DNA of 64,000 nucleotides from a bacterium (GTDB lineage Bacteria > Cyanobacteriota > Sericytochromatia > S15B-MN24 > UBA4093), in the NCBI GenBank assembly GCA_017744355.1, contig JAGIBK010000001.1:558001-622000 (forward strand). The letters run 5' to 3'. Positions 54,618 to 63,525 of this stretch are shown piece by piece. The stretch's first letter is position 1. Each line of letters opens with the position of its first letter. Both the position numbers and the translations under genes were made by a program. The notes under the pieces were generated by a model. That model was not told the DNA's origin, ran no database searches, and saw nothing but the letters and a program-made list of their open reading frames with translations.

Positions 54618-56918
54618 ATGCAGGTAATCAAGCGGGACGGCACGAAGGAAGACGTCCAGTTCGACAAGATCCTCCGCGCGGCCACTCGGGCCTGCGAAGG
54701 ATTGAGGGGGGTGGACCCCATCGAGATCGCGAAGCAGACCATCGCCGGGCTGCACGAGGGGAGCACCACCCGCGAGCTGGACGAGCGGTCCATCGCAACA
54801 GCCGTCATGCTGGTGACCGAGGAGCCCGACTACTCGCGCGTCGCTGCGCGCCTGCTCTCGGCCTACGTGGCCGAGGAGGTCGGCTGCGATCGCACCTTCG
54901 GGGCGTACCTGCGCGAGGCCGAATTTCTAGGCCTGCTCGATCCGGCGGTTCGTGCGCTCGCCGAGTCGGCCCTCGCGGCGATCGAAGCGGCCTTGGACCA
55001 CGGGCGCGACGGCCACTTCGAGTACTTCGGCCTCAAGACGGTCTACGACCGCTACCTGCTGCGCCATCCCCGCTCCCGCCAGGTCATCGAACGGCCCCAG
55101 TGGATGTTCATGCGCGTGGCGCTCGGCCTCTCCGAAACGGTCGAAGAGGCGATCGCCTTCTACGACATCGTCAGCGCCTTCCGGTACATGCCGGCGTCGC
55201 CGACCCTCTTCAACTCGGGCACCCGCCACCCGCAGATGTCCTCGTGCTACCTGCTGACGGTGGGCGACGACTCGCTGGAGGGGATCTACAAGGCTTACGC
55301 CGATTGCGCCCGCCTCTCCAAGTGGTCGGGTGGGATCGGCATCGACTGGACTCCCGTGCGCGGCTCGGGGGCGCTCATCAAGGGCAACAACGGGGTGAGC
55401 AGCGGCCTGGTGCCGTTCCTCAAGGTGCTCGATTCGTCGGTGCATGCGGTGAATCAGGGGGGCAAGCGCAAGGGCGCGGCGGCCATCTACGTGCAGCCCT
55501 GGCACCCGGACATCGAGGCCTTCCTCGAACTGCGAAACAACACCGGCGCCGAGGAGCGGCGCACTCACCACCTCAACCTGGCTCTCTGGATTCCCGATCT
55601 CTTCATGCGTCGGGTCGAAGCAGACGGCGACTGGAGCCTGTTCTGCCCCTCGGAGCACCCCGAGCTGGTCGATCTGTGGGGCGAGGCCTTCGAGGCCCGC
55701 TACACCCAGCTCGAAGCCGATGGCTATGCCCGCAAGACCCTGAGCGCCCGCGCCCTCTACGGCCGCATGATCCAGACCCTCGCCGAGACGGGCAACGGCT
55801 GGATGTGCTTCAAGGACACCGCCAACGCACGCTCGGCCCAGACCCTGCTGCCGACGAACGTGATTCACTCGAGCAACCTCTGCACCGAGATCCTGGAGGT
55901 CACGAGTGGGGCCGAGACCGCTGTGTGCAACCTGGGCTCGGTGAACCTCGCCGCATGCGTCACCAAGGACGGCCGGGTGGACTGGGACGGCTTGCGCGAG
56001 GTCGTGCGCCTCGCCGTGCGCTTCCTCGATCGCGTCGTGGACCGCAACTTCTACCCCACCCCCGAGGCGGCGGCCTCCAATCAGCGCTGGCGGCCGGTGG
56101 GCCTGGGCCTGATGGGCCTCCAGGACCTGTTCTTCAAGCTGCGTCTGCCCTTCGAGTCGGATGAGGCGCGCCAGCTCTCGAACCGCCTCTCGGAGGTCAT
56201 CTACTTCGAGGCCCTCTCGGCGAGCGCGGGCGATCGCTTCCCCGCCTTCGAAGAGTCGCGCTACGCCCAGGGCCAGCTCCAGTTCGACCTGGCGAAGGAA
56301 GCAGGACAACCCGTGCCCGCCCTGCACGAGGACTGGGAGGCCCTGCGCGCGCGCATCCAGCGCGACGGGGTGCGCAACAGCCTGCTGGTTGCGATCGCGC
56401 CGACCGCGACCATCGGGTCCATCGTCGGCAGCTACGAGTGCATCGAACCCCAGGTCTCCAACCTCTTCAAGCGCGAGACGCTCTCGGGCGAGTTCCTGCA
56501 AATCAACCGCTACCTGGTGCGTGACCTCCAGGCCCGGGGCCTCTGGACCAGCGCGGTGCGCGCCCAGCTCGTGTCGAGCGAAGGCTCGATCCAGAACATC
56601 CCCGAGATCCCGGAGGACCTCAAGGCTCTGTACAAGACCGCCTGGGAGATCTCGCAGAAGGCGCTCATCGACATGGCGGCCGAGCGCTCGGCCTTCATCT
56701 GCCAATCCCAGTCCCTGAACCTGTTCCAGGAAGAGCCCACCCTGGGCAAGCTCTCCAGCATGTACATGTACGCCTGGAAGCGCGGCCTCAAGAGCACCTA
56801 CTACCTGCGCAGCCGCGCCAAGACCCGCATCCGCAAGACCACCGTCGAAGCCGTCGTCGACTCGGCGGCGATCGCCTGCTCTCTCGAAAACCCTGAATCC
56901 TGCGAGGCCTGTCAATAA
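54618..56918 (+). CDS. nrdA: class I ribonucleoside-diphosphate reductase, alpha subunit
   Basis: 766 residues. An N-terminal ATP cone (MQVIKRDGTKEDVQFDKI) gives allosteric activity control. Catalytic residues: Cys210 (SSCYLL) and Cys437 (AVCNLGSVN) form the redox pair, Cys422 in SNLCTEI is the thiyl-radical Cys, and Tyr728-Tyr729 (STYYLRS) relay the radical. The C-terminal CEACQ carries the shuttle thiols. It reduces NDPs to dNDPs with NrdB and oxygen-dependent cofactor. AAAGGATGAG precedes the ATG; the stop overlaps the nrdB start by 1 bp (TAATG). Confidence 0.96.
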   Translation: MQVIKRDGTKEDVQFDKILRAATRACEGLRGVDPIEIAKQTIAGLHEGSTTRELDERSIATAVMLVTEEPDYSRVAARLLSAYVAEEVGCDRTFGAYLREAEFLGLLDPAVRALAESALAAIEAALDHGRDGHFEYFGLKTVYDRYLLRHPRSRQVIERPQWMFMRVALGLSETVEEAIAFYDIVSAFRYMPASPTLFNSGTRHPQMSSCYLLTVGDDSLEGIYKAYADCARLSKWSGGIGIDWTPVRGSGALIKGNNGVSSGLVPFLKVLDSSVHAVNQGGKRKGAAAIYVQPWHPDIEAFLELRNNTGAEERRTHHLNLALWIPDLFMRRVEADGDWSLFCPSEHPELVDLWGEAFEARYTQLEADGYARKTLSARALYGRMIQTLAETGNGWMCFKDTANARSAQTLLPTNVIHSSNLCTEILEVTSGAETAVCNLGSVNLAACVTKDGRVDWDGLREVVRLAVRFLDRVVDRNFYPTPEAAASNQRWRPVGLGLMGLQDLFFKLRLPFESDEARQLSNRLSEVIYFEALSASAGDRFPAFEESRYAQGQLQFDLAKEAGQPVPALHEDWEALRARIQRDGVRNSLLVAIAPTATIGSIVGSYECIEPQVSNLFKRETLSGEFLQINRYLVRDLQARGLWTSAVRAQLVSSEGSIQNIPEIPEDLKALYKTAWEISQKALIDMAAERSAFICQSQSLNLFQEEPTLGKLSSMYMYAWKRGLKSTYYLRSRAKTRIRKTTVEAVVDSAAIACSLENPESCEACQ

Positions 56919-57925
56919 TGCTGCTCGACCCTCATCTGGAGCTGACGCTCCGTCCCATGCGCTATCCCCAGTTCTTCCAGCTGTACCGGGATTCGCTCAA
57001 GAACATCTGGACCACCGACGAGATCGACTTCTCGGTGGACATCGCCCACCTCAGGGACCGCATCAGTCCCCAGGAGGCGCATCTCATCAAGCGCCTGGTG
57101 GCCTTCTTCGCCACCGCCGACAACATCGTGGCGCACAACCTGGTCCTCAACCTCTACAAGCACGTCAACTCGCCGGAGTTCCGGATGTTTCTCGGCAAGC
57201 AACTCTTCGACGAGATGCTGCACGTGGAGACCTACCTGCTCCTGGTCGATACCTACCTGCCGGATCCGGACGAGCGGGCCGAGGCCTTCACCGCCTACCA
57301 GAACATCCCGAGCGTCAAGCTCAAGGCGGACTTCGCCTTCCGCTACATGGACGCCATCGAGGATCTGGACAAGCTCGACACCGACGAGAAGCGCCAGCAG
57401 TTCGTCCTGAACCTCATCTGCTTCGCGGCCTGCATCGAGGGGCTGTTCTTCTTCGGGTCCTTCGCCTACGTCTACTTCCTGCGCAGCAAGGGCTTGCTGC
57501 CTGGTCTTGCGACGGCGACCAACTGGGTCTTCCGGGACGAGAGCATGCACATCACCGCCGCCATGAAGGCGCTCGAAGCCATCCGTCTCGAGTACCCGCA
57601 CCTCTTCGGGCCGGAGCTCGAAGGACTGATCCACCGCATGCTGGACGAAGCCATCGCGGTCGAGCTCCAGTTCTGCGAGGATGCCCTCCAGTTCGGCATC
57701 ACCGGCTTGACCAAGGGTCAGATGACCCAGTACCTCCAGCACTGCGCGGACCTGCGCCTGCAGGAGATGGGCTTCACACCGCGCTACCGGGTCTCGAACC
57801 CCTTCCCCTTCATGGCGCTGCAGGACGTCCAGCCCCTGACCAACTTCTTCGAGAAGCGCGTCACGGAGTACCAGAAGGGCTTCGACCTCAAGATCGAAAA
57901 GATCAGCTTCGAGGAAGCGTTCTAG
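56918..57925 (+). CDS. nrdB: class I ribonucleoside-diphosphate reductase, beta subunit
   Basis: 335 residues. Metal ligands in order: Asp68 (TADNIV), Glu99 and His102 (FDEMLHVETY), Glu174 (CIEGLFF), Glu208 and His211 (RDESMH). Tyr106 occupies the radical position, so a tyrosyl-radical type (not the Phe-containing class Ic) is expected; the metal is not determined by sequence. The sequence is nearer to eukaryotic-type NrdB than to the E. coli protein. Last gene of the riboswitch operon, followed by a strong terminator. Confidence 0.96.
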   Translation: MLLDPHLELTLRPMRYPQFFQLYRDSLKNIWTTDEIDFSVDIAHLRDRISPQEAHLIKRLVAFFATADNIVAHNLVLNLYKHVNSPEFRMFLGKQLFDEMLHVETYLLLVDTYLPDPDERAEAFTAYQNIPSVKLKADFAFRYMDAIEDLDKLDTDEKRQQFVLNLICFAACIEGLFFFGSFAYVYFLRSKGLLPGLATATNWVFRDESMHITAAMKALEAIRLEYPHLFGPELEGLIHRMLDEAIAVELQFCEDALQFGITGLTKGQMTQYLQHCADLRLQEMGFTPRYRVSNPFPFMALQDVQPLTNFFEKRVTEYQKGFDLKIEKISFEEAF

Positions 57926-57928
57926 ATG

Positions 57929-57968
57929 AAAAGGCGCCCCCCACGATAACGTGGGGGGCGCCTTTTTT
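57929..57968 (+). terminator. rho-independent terminator of the riboswitch operon
   Basis: 17-bp perfect stem (AAAAGGCGCCCCCCACG with complement) around ATAA, then a T run. Also suited to the convergent hydrolase gene. Confidence 0.95.
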
Positions 57969-57985
57969 CTGGTAAAGGGGACGCG

Positions 57986-59119
57986 CTAGGCGAGCCCCAG
58001 AGCTGCGCGCGCCTCTTGGGCCACTTGCAGTGCCGTCTGGGGGCTGGTGTGGCTTTCCCAGATGAGCCGGTTCTTCAAGAGGGCGAAGGCGAAGCCGGTC
58101 TCGGGATCCGCGAAGCCGATGCTGCCCCCGGCACCCGGATGCCCGAAGGCCCGCCGCCGCTCGCTCATCGGTGAGCCCGAGGTGCCGAGGAAGTAGCCGA
58201 GCGCCTTGGGGATGGTCTCGTCCAGCACCGGGTCAAGGGCGTCGAACTGGAGCGCGGTGGCCGCCGCCATGCGCTCGGGGGTGAACAGGCGCACGCCATC
58301 CACCTCGCCGATCAAGGACGCGTACATCTTGGCCAGGGCCCGCGCCGTCATGACGCCGCCTGCAGCCGGGATCGAGGCCTGACGAACGTCCGGGCGGTTG
58401 TAGACCTTGGGCGACGGAGTCACCGCGATGGGAATTGCCTTGAGGATCAGGGCGTCCACCGACATGGCCTTCTTGCGGATGGGACCGCTCTCAAGGATGG
58501 CGACCTCGCCGTCACGCTCGGCGGGTACTCCGAAGTACAGGCGCTCGAGGCCCAGAGGGGCGGCGATTTCCTCTTGGACGAAATGCCCGAGAAGGCGACC
58601 GTCCACGCGGCGCAGCACCTCGCCGAGAATCCAGCCGAAGGTCATGGCGTGGTAGCCCGACTGAGTCCCCGGCGTCCAGAGCGGCGCGTAGGAGGCGATC
58701 GCCTCGCAGATCCGGTCCCAGTCGCCCAGGCTCTCGGGGGTGATCCAGCCCGGCATCTGGGGGATGCCCGCCGAGTGCGAGAGGACCTGTCGCAGGGTCA
58801 CGTCCCCCTTGCCGTTGGCGGCGAACTGCGGCCAGAACTTCGCGATGCGGTCATCGTACGAGAGGCCGGCCTCCTCCACCATGAGGTGGATCGCCGTGGC
58901 GGTGACGCCCTTGCTCGCCGAGAACGCCAGAAACAGGGTGTCCGGGGTGACTTCGCGGCCGGTAGCGGCATCCGCCACGCCCGAGGTGGCATCGATCACG
59001 AGCTCGCCGTTCAGGTAGGCCGCCACCTGCAACCCGCGCTCCGCGCCGCTCTCGGTCAGGCGATCGAGTAGGCTCTGGACCCGTGCCTGTGCGTCGTTTC
59101 GAATTTCCAGCGAGAGCAT
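57986..59119 (-). CDS. serine hydrolase, beta-lactamase class C / esterase family
   Basis: 377 residues. The catalytic SxxK is in AFSASKGVTATAI, the Tyr is in SGYHAMTFGW, and the third motif is GHPGAGGS. No signal peptide is seen, so it is probably a cytoplasmic EstB-like esterase rather than an exported beta-lactamase. Substrate unknown. Divergent from the cupin gene at 59253. Confidence 0.9.
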   Translation of the reverse strand: MLSLEIRNDAQARVQSLLDRLTESGAERGLQVAAYLNGELVIDATSGVADAATGREVTPDTLFLAFSASKGVTATAIHLMVEEAGLSYDDRIAKFWPQFAANGKGDVTLRQVLSHSAGIPQMPGWITPESLGDWDRICEAIASYAPLWTPGTQSGYHAMTFGWILGEVLRRVDGRLLGHFVQEEIAAPLGLERLYFGVPAERDGEVAILESGPIRKKAMSVDALILKAIPIAVTPSPKVYNRPDVRQASIPAAGGVMTARALAKMYASLIGEVDGVRLFTPERMAAATALQFDALDPVLDETIPKALGYFLGTSGSPMSERRRAFGHPGAGGSIGFADPETGFAFALLKNRLIWESHTSPQTALQVAQEARAALGLA

Positions 59120-59252
59120 GGGGACGTCATCCTTTCCGGGGAGCCGAGAGGTGGCCGCGATTCGCCGTTGCCACTTGTGATTTCATTTACTTTCTCTAGG
59201 ATAGTCCCACACTGGGCGACTTTCCAGGCCTGGTTTCGAAAAGGAGGTCTCG

Positions 59253-59576
59253 ATGGCGATGATGAACCTCACGAAAATCAATGCTTCGCGCTCAGAGCAC
59301 GGCGCTCAGGGCCAGGCCCTGCTCGCAAAGGGCAACACGGTCGCCATGCGCCTCTGGCAGGACGAGCAGCCCGGCCTGGACAAGCCCATGAGCCGTCGCG
59401 ACTACGAAACGGTCGGCTACGTCCTCAAGGGCAAGGCCGAGTTGCACATCGAAGAGCAGATGCTCGTGCTCGAACCGGGTGACTCCTGGGTCGTGCCCCG
59501 CGGCGCGGCGCACACCTACAAGATCCTCGAGACCTTCTCGGCCATCGAGGCCACCTCGCCGCCCGCCACCCAATGA
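59253..59576 (+). CDS. small cupin
   Basis: 107 residues. The Tyr/Gly-rich strand ETVGYVLKGKAELHIEEQ and PGDSWVVPRGAAHTYKI are the two cupin motifs; the first lacks the usual His pair, so metal binding may be weak. GGAGGTCTC precedes the ATG. Function unknown; similar in size and context to the cupin at 23320. Confidence 0.88.
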   Translation: MAMMNLTKINASRSEHGAQGQALLAKGNTVAMRLWQDEQPGLDKPMSRRDYETVGYVLKGKAELHIEEQMLVLEPGDSWVVPRGAAHTYKILETFSAIEATSPPATQ

Positions 59577-59629
59577 AAAGAAAAGGGGAGGCGCATGCGC
59601 GCCTCCCCTCGACCTCGAAGGTGATGGTC

Positions 59630-60181
59630 CTACTGGGCCACGGTCTCGGCGACAGGCGCCTGCTGGAGCACCGCTTCGATCTCGAGCTCGAGCTTGATCT
59701 TCTCGCCGACCAGCACGCCGCCGGTCTCGAGGGCCGCGTTCCAGACCAGGCCGAAGTCCTTGCGGTTGATCTGGCCCGAGACGGTGAAGCCGGTGCGGGT
59801 GCCGCCCCAGGGATCCTTCGCCAGGCCGTGGTACTCGGCATCCAGGACGACCTCGTGGGTGACGCCGCGGATCGTCATATCGCCGATCACCTTGTACTCG
59901 TTGCCGCCCTTGGCCTCGATGCGCTTGCTCTGGAAGGTGATCTTGGGGTAGTTGGCCACGTCGAAGAAGTCGGCCGAGCGCAGGTGGTCGTCACGGCCGT
60001 TGTCGCGGGTGTCGATGCTCGCGACCTCGATTTCACCCGAGATCACCGACTTGGTGAGGTCCGACTCGTTGATGTCGAGCGAACCGCTGTAGGTCTTGAA
60101 CTGGCCCTTCACCGTCGAGACCATCATGTGCTTCACGGAGAAGCCGACGTGGGAGTGGGAAGCATCGATCTGCCAAGGCAT
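59630..60181 (-). CDS. YceI-family protein
   Basis: 183 residues. MPWQIDASHSHVGFSVKHM, HLRSADFFDVANYP, MTIRGVTHEV and FGLVWNAALETGGVLVG give the complete YceI barrel. No signal peptide. Close paralogue of the gene at 49770. AAAGGATG precedes ATG 60181. Divergent from pckG, with a strong inverted repeat in the intergenic region that may regulate it. Confidence 0.94.
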   Translation of the reverse strand: MPWQIDASHSHVGFSVKHMMVSTVKGQFKTYSGSLDINESDLTKSVISGEIEVASIDTRDNGRDDHLRSADFFDVANYPKITFQSKRIEAKGGNEYKVIGDMTIRGVTHEVVLDAEYHGLAKDPWGGTRTGFTVSGQINRKDFGLVWNAALETGGVLVGEKIKLELEIEAVLQQAPVAETVAQ

Positions 60182-60260
60182 TCGGACATCCTTTCTGAAG
60201 CGGGACGAACCCGTTTTGATTACAATCTTAAACAATCGTTCAGCGAGCGACCGTTTGAAT

Positions 60261-60286
60261 TAGAACTATGTGGAATGATAGTTCTA
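60261..60286. promoter_or_regulatory. operator-like inverted repeat between YceI and pckG
   Basis: TAGAACTAT and ATAGTTCTA are perfect complements separated by 8 bp. Size and symmetry suit a dimeric repressor of MarR or TetR type. The surrounding 60 bp is markedly AT-rich, as for promoters. Confidence 0.55.
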
Positions 60287-60422
60287 GTGCGGACCATCTG
60301 TCAAGAGGTGGAAGCAAGGGCTCTCATGTGCGACAATATTCGAACGTAAGCCCAGATTCGGTTTCATAGTGGCGCGAAATCACCGTGAAACCATCAGCAA
60401 AGGGAGCGAAGACAAAGTGGTC

Positions 60423-62276
60423 ATGGAAAAGCTGGCGACGTTGCCCCCTAAGACGACCAACAAAAAGTTGCTCGCTTGGGTCGAAAAGATGGTCGCCCTT
60501 TGCAAGCCCGATGCCGTCCACTGGTGCGACGGCTCGCAAGAAGAGTACGACACCCTGTGCGACCAGATGGTCACCGCAGGTACCTATATCCGCCTCAACC
60601 CCGAGAAGCGCCCCGGTAGCTTCCTCGCGCGCTCTGACCAGAACGACGTCGCGCGCGTCGAGGACCGCACCTTCATCTGCAGCCGCCGCAAGGAGGATGC
60701 CGGCCCCACCAACAACTGGGTGGACCCCGACCAGATGAAGGAGACCCTCAACGGTCTGTTCGACGGCTGCATGCGCGGTCGCACCATGTACGTGGTGCCC
60801 TTCAGCATGGGCCCCATCGGCTCGCACATCGCCCAGATCGGCGTTGAGCTGACCGACTCGCCCAACGTCGTCACCAACATGCGCATCATGACCCGCATGG
60901 GTCAGAAGGTGCTCGACGTCCTCGGCGACGGCGACTTCGTGCCCTGCATGCACTCGGTCGGCGCCCCGCTGGCCCCCGGCCAGAAGGACGTGGCCTGGCC
61001 CTGCAACAAGGACAACAAGTACATCGTGCACTTCCCCGAAGAGCACGCGATCTGGTCCTTCGGCAGCGGCTACGGCGGCAACGCCCTGTTGGGCAAGAAG
61101 TGCTTCGCGCTGCGCATCGCCTCGGCCATGGGCCGCGACCAGGGCTGGATGGCCGAGCACATGCTCATCCTCGGCGTCGAAGACCCCAAGGGCGAGAAGA
61201 CCTACGTGGCGGCCGCGTTCCCCAGCGCCTGCGGCAAGACCAACTTCGCCATGCTGATCCCCCCGGCCGCTTTCGAGGGCTGGAAGGTCACCACCATCGG
61301 CGACGACATCGCCTGGCTCAAGCCCGGCGCTGACGGCCGCCTGCACGCCATCAACCCCGAGAACGGGTACTTCGGCGTGGCCCCCGGCACCTCGTACAGC
61401 TCCAACCCCAACGCCATGGAGTCGATCAAGCGCGACACCATCTTCACCAACGTGGCCCTCACGCCCGACGGTGACGTGTGGTGGGAAGGCATGACCGATA
61501 CCGCGCCTGCCAAGCTCATCGACTGGACCGGCCAGGAGTGGACCCCGGACTGCGGCCGCAAGGCGGCGCACCCCAACGCCCGCTTCACCGCCCCTGCCTA
61601 CCAGAACCCGACGATCGATCCCGACTGGGAGAACCCGAGCGGCGTGCCCATCAGCGCGTTCATCTTCGGCGGCCGTCGCACCACGACCGTGCCTCTGGTC
61701 TTCCAGGCGTTCAACTGGTCGCACGGCGTCTACCTGGGCGCGACCATGGGCTCCGAGACGACCGCGGCCGCGGCCGGCAAGATCGGCACCGTCCGTCGCG
61801 ACCCCATGGCGATGCTGCCCTTCTGCGGCTACCACATGGCCGACTACTTCAACCACTGGCTGAAGATGGGCCGCGAGAACCCCAACCCCCCGCGCATCTT
61901 CCACGTCAACTGGTTCCGCAAGGGCGCCAACGGCGAGTTCCTGTGGCCCGGCTTCGGCGACAACATGCGCGTCCTCAAGTGGATCGTCGAGCGCGTCCAC
62001 GGCTCGGCCTACGCGGTCGAAAGCCCGCTGGGCTGGATGCCCCGCTACGAGGACATCGACTGGAAGGGCATGGCCAACTTCGACTTCGGCAAGTTCGACG
62101 AGCTGATGGCCATCGACCGCGAAGCCTGGAAGCAGGAGAGCCTCATGCACGAGGAGTTCTTCTTCGGCCTCTTGGACAAGCTCCCCAAGGAGTTCGTCTA
62201 CGAGCGTGGTCTCTTGGTGTCCCGTCTCTGGCGCTCGCCCGAGGAGTGGCACCTGGCCCCCGAAATCCAGGAATAA
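60423..62276 (+). CDS. pckG: GTP-dependent phosphoenolpyruvate carboxykinase
   Basis: About 617 residues, full length. Substrate loops [12 protein letters not shown] and the P-loop FPSACGKTN with the reactive Cys270, [10 protein letters not shown], and the GTP-type ending. It converts oxaloacetate and GTP to PEP, the entry to gluconeogenesis. ATG 60423 fits the family start; GGGAG lies upstream. GTG 60417 or 60369 are alternatives. Very regular C-ending codon use suggests strong expression. Confidence 0.95.
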   Translation: MEKLATLPPKTTNKKLLAWVEKMVALCKPDAVHWCDGSQEEYDTLCDQMVTAGTYIRLNPEKRPGSFLARSDQNDVARVEDRTFICSRRKEDAGPTNNWVDPDQMKETLNGLFDGCMRGRTMYVVPFSMGPIGSHIAQIGVELTDSPNVVTNMRIMTRMGQKVLDVLGDGDFVPCMHSVGAPLAPGQKDVAWPCNKDNKYIVHFPEEHAIWSFGSGYGGNALLGKKCFALRIASAMGRDQGWMAEHMLILGVEDPKGEKTYVAAAFPSACGKTNFAMLIPPAAFEGWKVTTIGDDIAWLKPGADGRLHAINPENGYFGVAPGTSYSSNPNAMESIKRDTIFTNVALTPDGDVWWEGMTDTAPAKLIDWTGQEWTPDCGRKAAHPNARFTAPAYQNPTIDPDWENPSGVPISAFIFGGRRTTTVPLVFQAFNWSHGVYLGATMGSETTAAAAGKIGTVRRDPMAMLPFCGYHMADYFNHWLKMGRENPNPPRIFHVNWFRKGANGEFLWPGFGDNMRVLKWIVERVHGSAYAVESPLGWMPRYEDIDWKGMANFDFGKFDELMAIDREAWKQESLMHEEFFFGLLDKLPKEFVYERGLLVSRLWRSPEEWHLAPEIQE

Positions 62277-62299
62277 GTTCGATCCTGTGATCGCGTGAC

Positions 62300-62335
62300 G
62301 AATGGCGCAGCCGCCAGCAAGGGGCTGCGCCATTC
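62300..62335 (+). terminator. hairpin after pckG
   Basis: GAATGGCGCAGCC pairs perfectly with GGCTGCGCCATTC around a 10-nt loop. No T run. Confidence 0.7.
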
Positions 62336-62364
62336 GCGCGTCATCTTTCCAAGGAGGCACCGGT

Positions 62365-62652
62365 ATGGCACAAGAAGCGTCCTTCGCGCGCGATCTCGGC
62401 TACCTGGACAAGTTTCTCACCAACCTCAAGACCCACGCCGGGTCCCTGGCCGAGCCGCAGCGCGGCGAGCTGGTCAAACTCCTCGACGAGGAGGTCCAGC
62501 GCTGGGATCGGATCAAGGCCCTCTTGAGCGGCGTGGCCGTCGCGCCCCAAGAGACGGCCAGCGCGTCGGCGCCGGCCGTAAAAACAGCCCCTGCCCAGGC
62601 GGAACGCGCAGGCAAGGGCTGGACCGTCGGGAGCCTGATGCCGAAGGCTTAG
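62365..62652 (+). CDS. 95-aa hypothetical protein
   Basis: Soluble. The first ~55 residues are helical (LDKFLTNLKTHAGSLAEPQRGELVKLLDEEV), followed by an Ala/Pro/Thr-rich tail. CAAGGAGG precedes ATG 62365. No family recognised. Tail-to-tail overlap of 4 bp with the next gene. Confidence 0.75.
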   Translation: MAQEASFARDLGYLDKFLTNLKTHAGSLAEPQRGELVKLLDEEVQRWDRIKALLSGVAVAPQETASASAPAVKTAPAQAERAGKGWTVGSLMPKA

Positions 62653-62921
62653 AAGGCGCCGAGGTACTGACGGTACAACTGGGAAATCATGCGGGCCATC
62701 TCCGATTCGGAGAGGGCCCATTCCAGTACTTCGGGGCCGCGATCGCCGTCCAGCCGACAGGCGCCGCCGTCGACCAGGCTCTCGATCTTCTCCTGCGCTT
62801 CGTCGTCGCTGATTTCGGAGGACGAGAAGTCGTCGCGGATCTCGGTGAACTTGTCCGAGCGCGAGATCTGGTAGGCCAGATCGTCCAGGTCGGTCTCGTA
62901 GGTGCGGGTTACGCGAGGCAT
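62649..62921 (-). CDS. 90-aa hypothetical protein
   Basis: Acidic and helical (YETDLDDLAYQISRSDKFTEIRD, DDEAQEKIESLVDGG). No signal. GGAGGAA lies inside the end of the upstream gene and the ATG follows its stop directly (TAAATG), so translation is coupled. Function unknown. Confidence 0.78.
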   Translation of the reverse strand: MPRVTRTYETDLDDLAYQISRSDKFTEIRDDFSSSEISDDEAQEKIESLVDGGACRLDGDRGPEVLEWALSESEMARMISQLYRQYLGAF

Positions 62922-63458
62922 TTAGGTTCCTCCGCCGGAGCGGCGTGCGGTCGCCTCGGCCTTCCAGTAAAGCGTTCCCCAAGGCACTTCGTCGGAGAAC
63001 TCGGTGGTGGAGCTATCGAGCGAAAGGGTGAGCTGCGCGTTGCGGTAGGGCATCTGGGCGCTGCGGCGGCCCGAGGCCATCACGGTCTTGCGCATGGTGC
63101 GCAGGGTGGTCATGACCTGCTTGAGCTCTTCCGGATGACCGGCGAACTCGCTCATGAAGCGGGTGAGGATGGCGAGGGCAAACTCATCGCTGGTGTCGTT
63201 GGGCAGGGCCACCTCGACCTTCTGGTGCGTGACGCGGCCCTGGTCGTAGTACACCCGCACGATGGTGCCGAGCGAGCCGACCCGGCCGGTGTACAGCACG
63301 CCGCCATCGGCCGAGTCGGGGATAATTTTCCATTGTGACTTCGGCACCCGCTTCAAGAAGCGCTCGAACGAGGCACGGCTGCCGCCCAGGGCGGCTTCGG
63401 CCGGTTGCGGAGTCGCGGCGAAAAGGGTGATCAATCCAAGCAGCAATAGGCGACGCAC
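62922..63458 (-). CDS. exported hypothetical protein
   Basis: About 178 residues. GTG 63458 follows GGGAG and gives a Sec signal peptide (RRLLLLGLITLFAATPQPAEA). The mature protein has alternating strands (KSQWKIIPDSADGGVLYTGRVGS... RVTHQKVEVALPND) and a helix with basic residues. No family recognised. First of a coupled pair with the 90-aa gene. Confidence 0.75.
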   Translation of the reverse strand: MRRLLLLGLITLFAATPQPAEAALGGSRASFERFLKRVPKSQWKIIPDSADGGVLYTGRVGSLGTIVRVYYDQGRVTHQKVEVALPNDTSDEFALAILTRFMSEFAGHPEELKQVMTTLRTMRKTVMASGRRSAQMPYRNAQLTLSLDSSTTEFSDEVPWGTLYWKAEATARRSGGGT

Positions 63459-63525
63459 GTCTACTCCCTTCCTAACCCGGAGAATCATACACCACCTTGG
63501 CCTCAGGCTCAAAGGCGCCGATGAT

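Noticed and set aside
54927-56915. 662-codon minus-strand frame
   Set aside because: Antisense to nrdA, which has every catalytic residue.
60324-62360. 678-codon minus-strand frame
   Set aside because: Antisense to pckG; the strongly biased codon use of pckG creates the long open complement.
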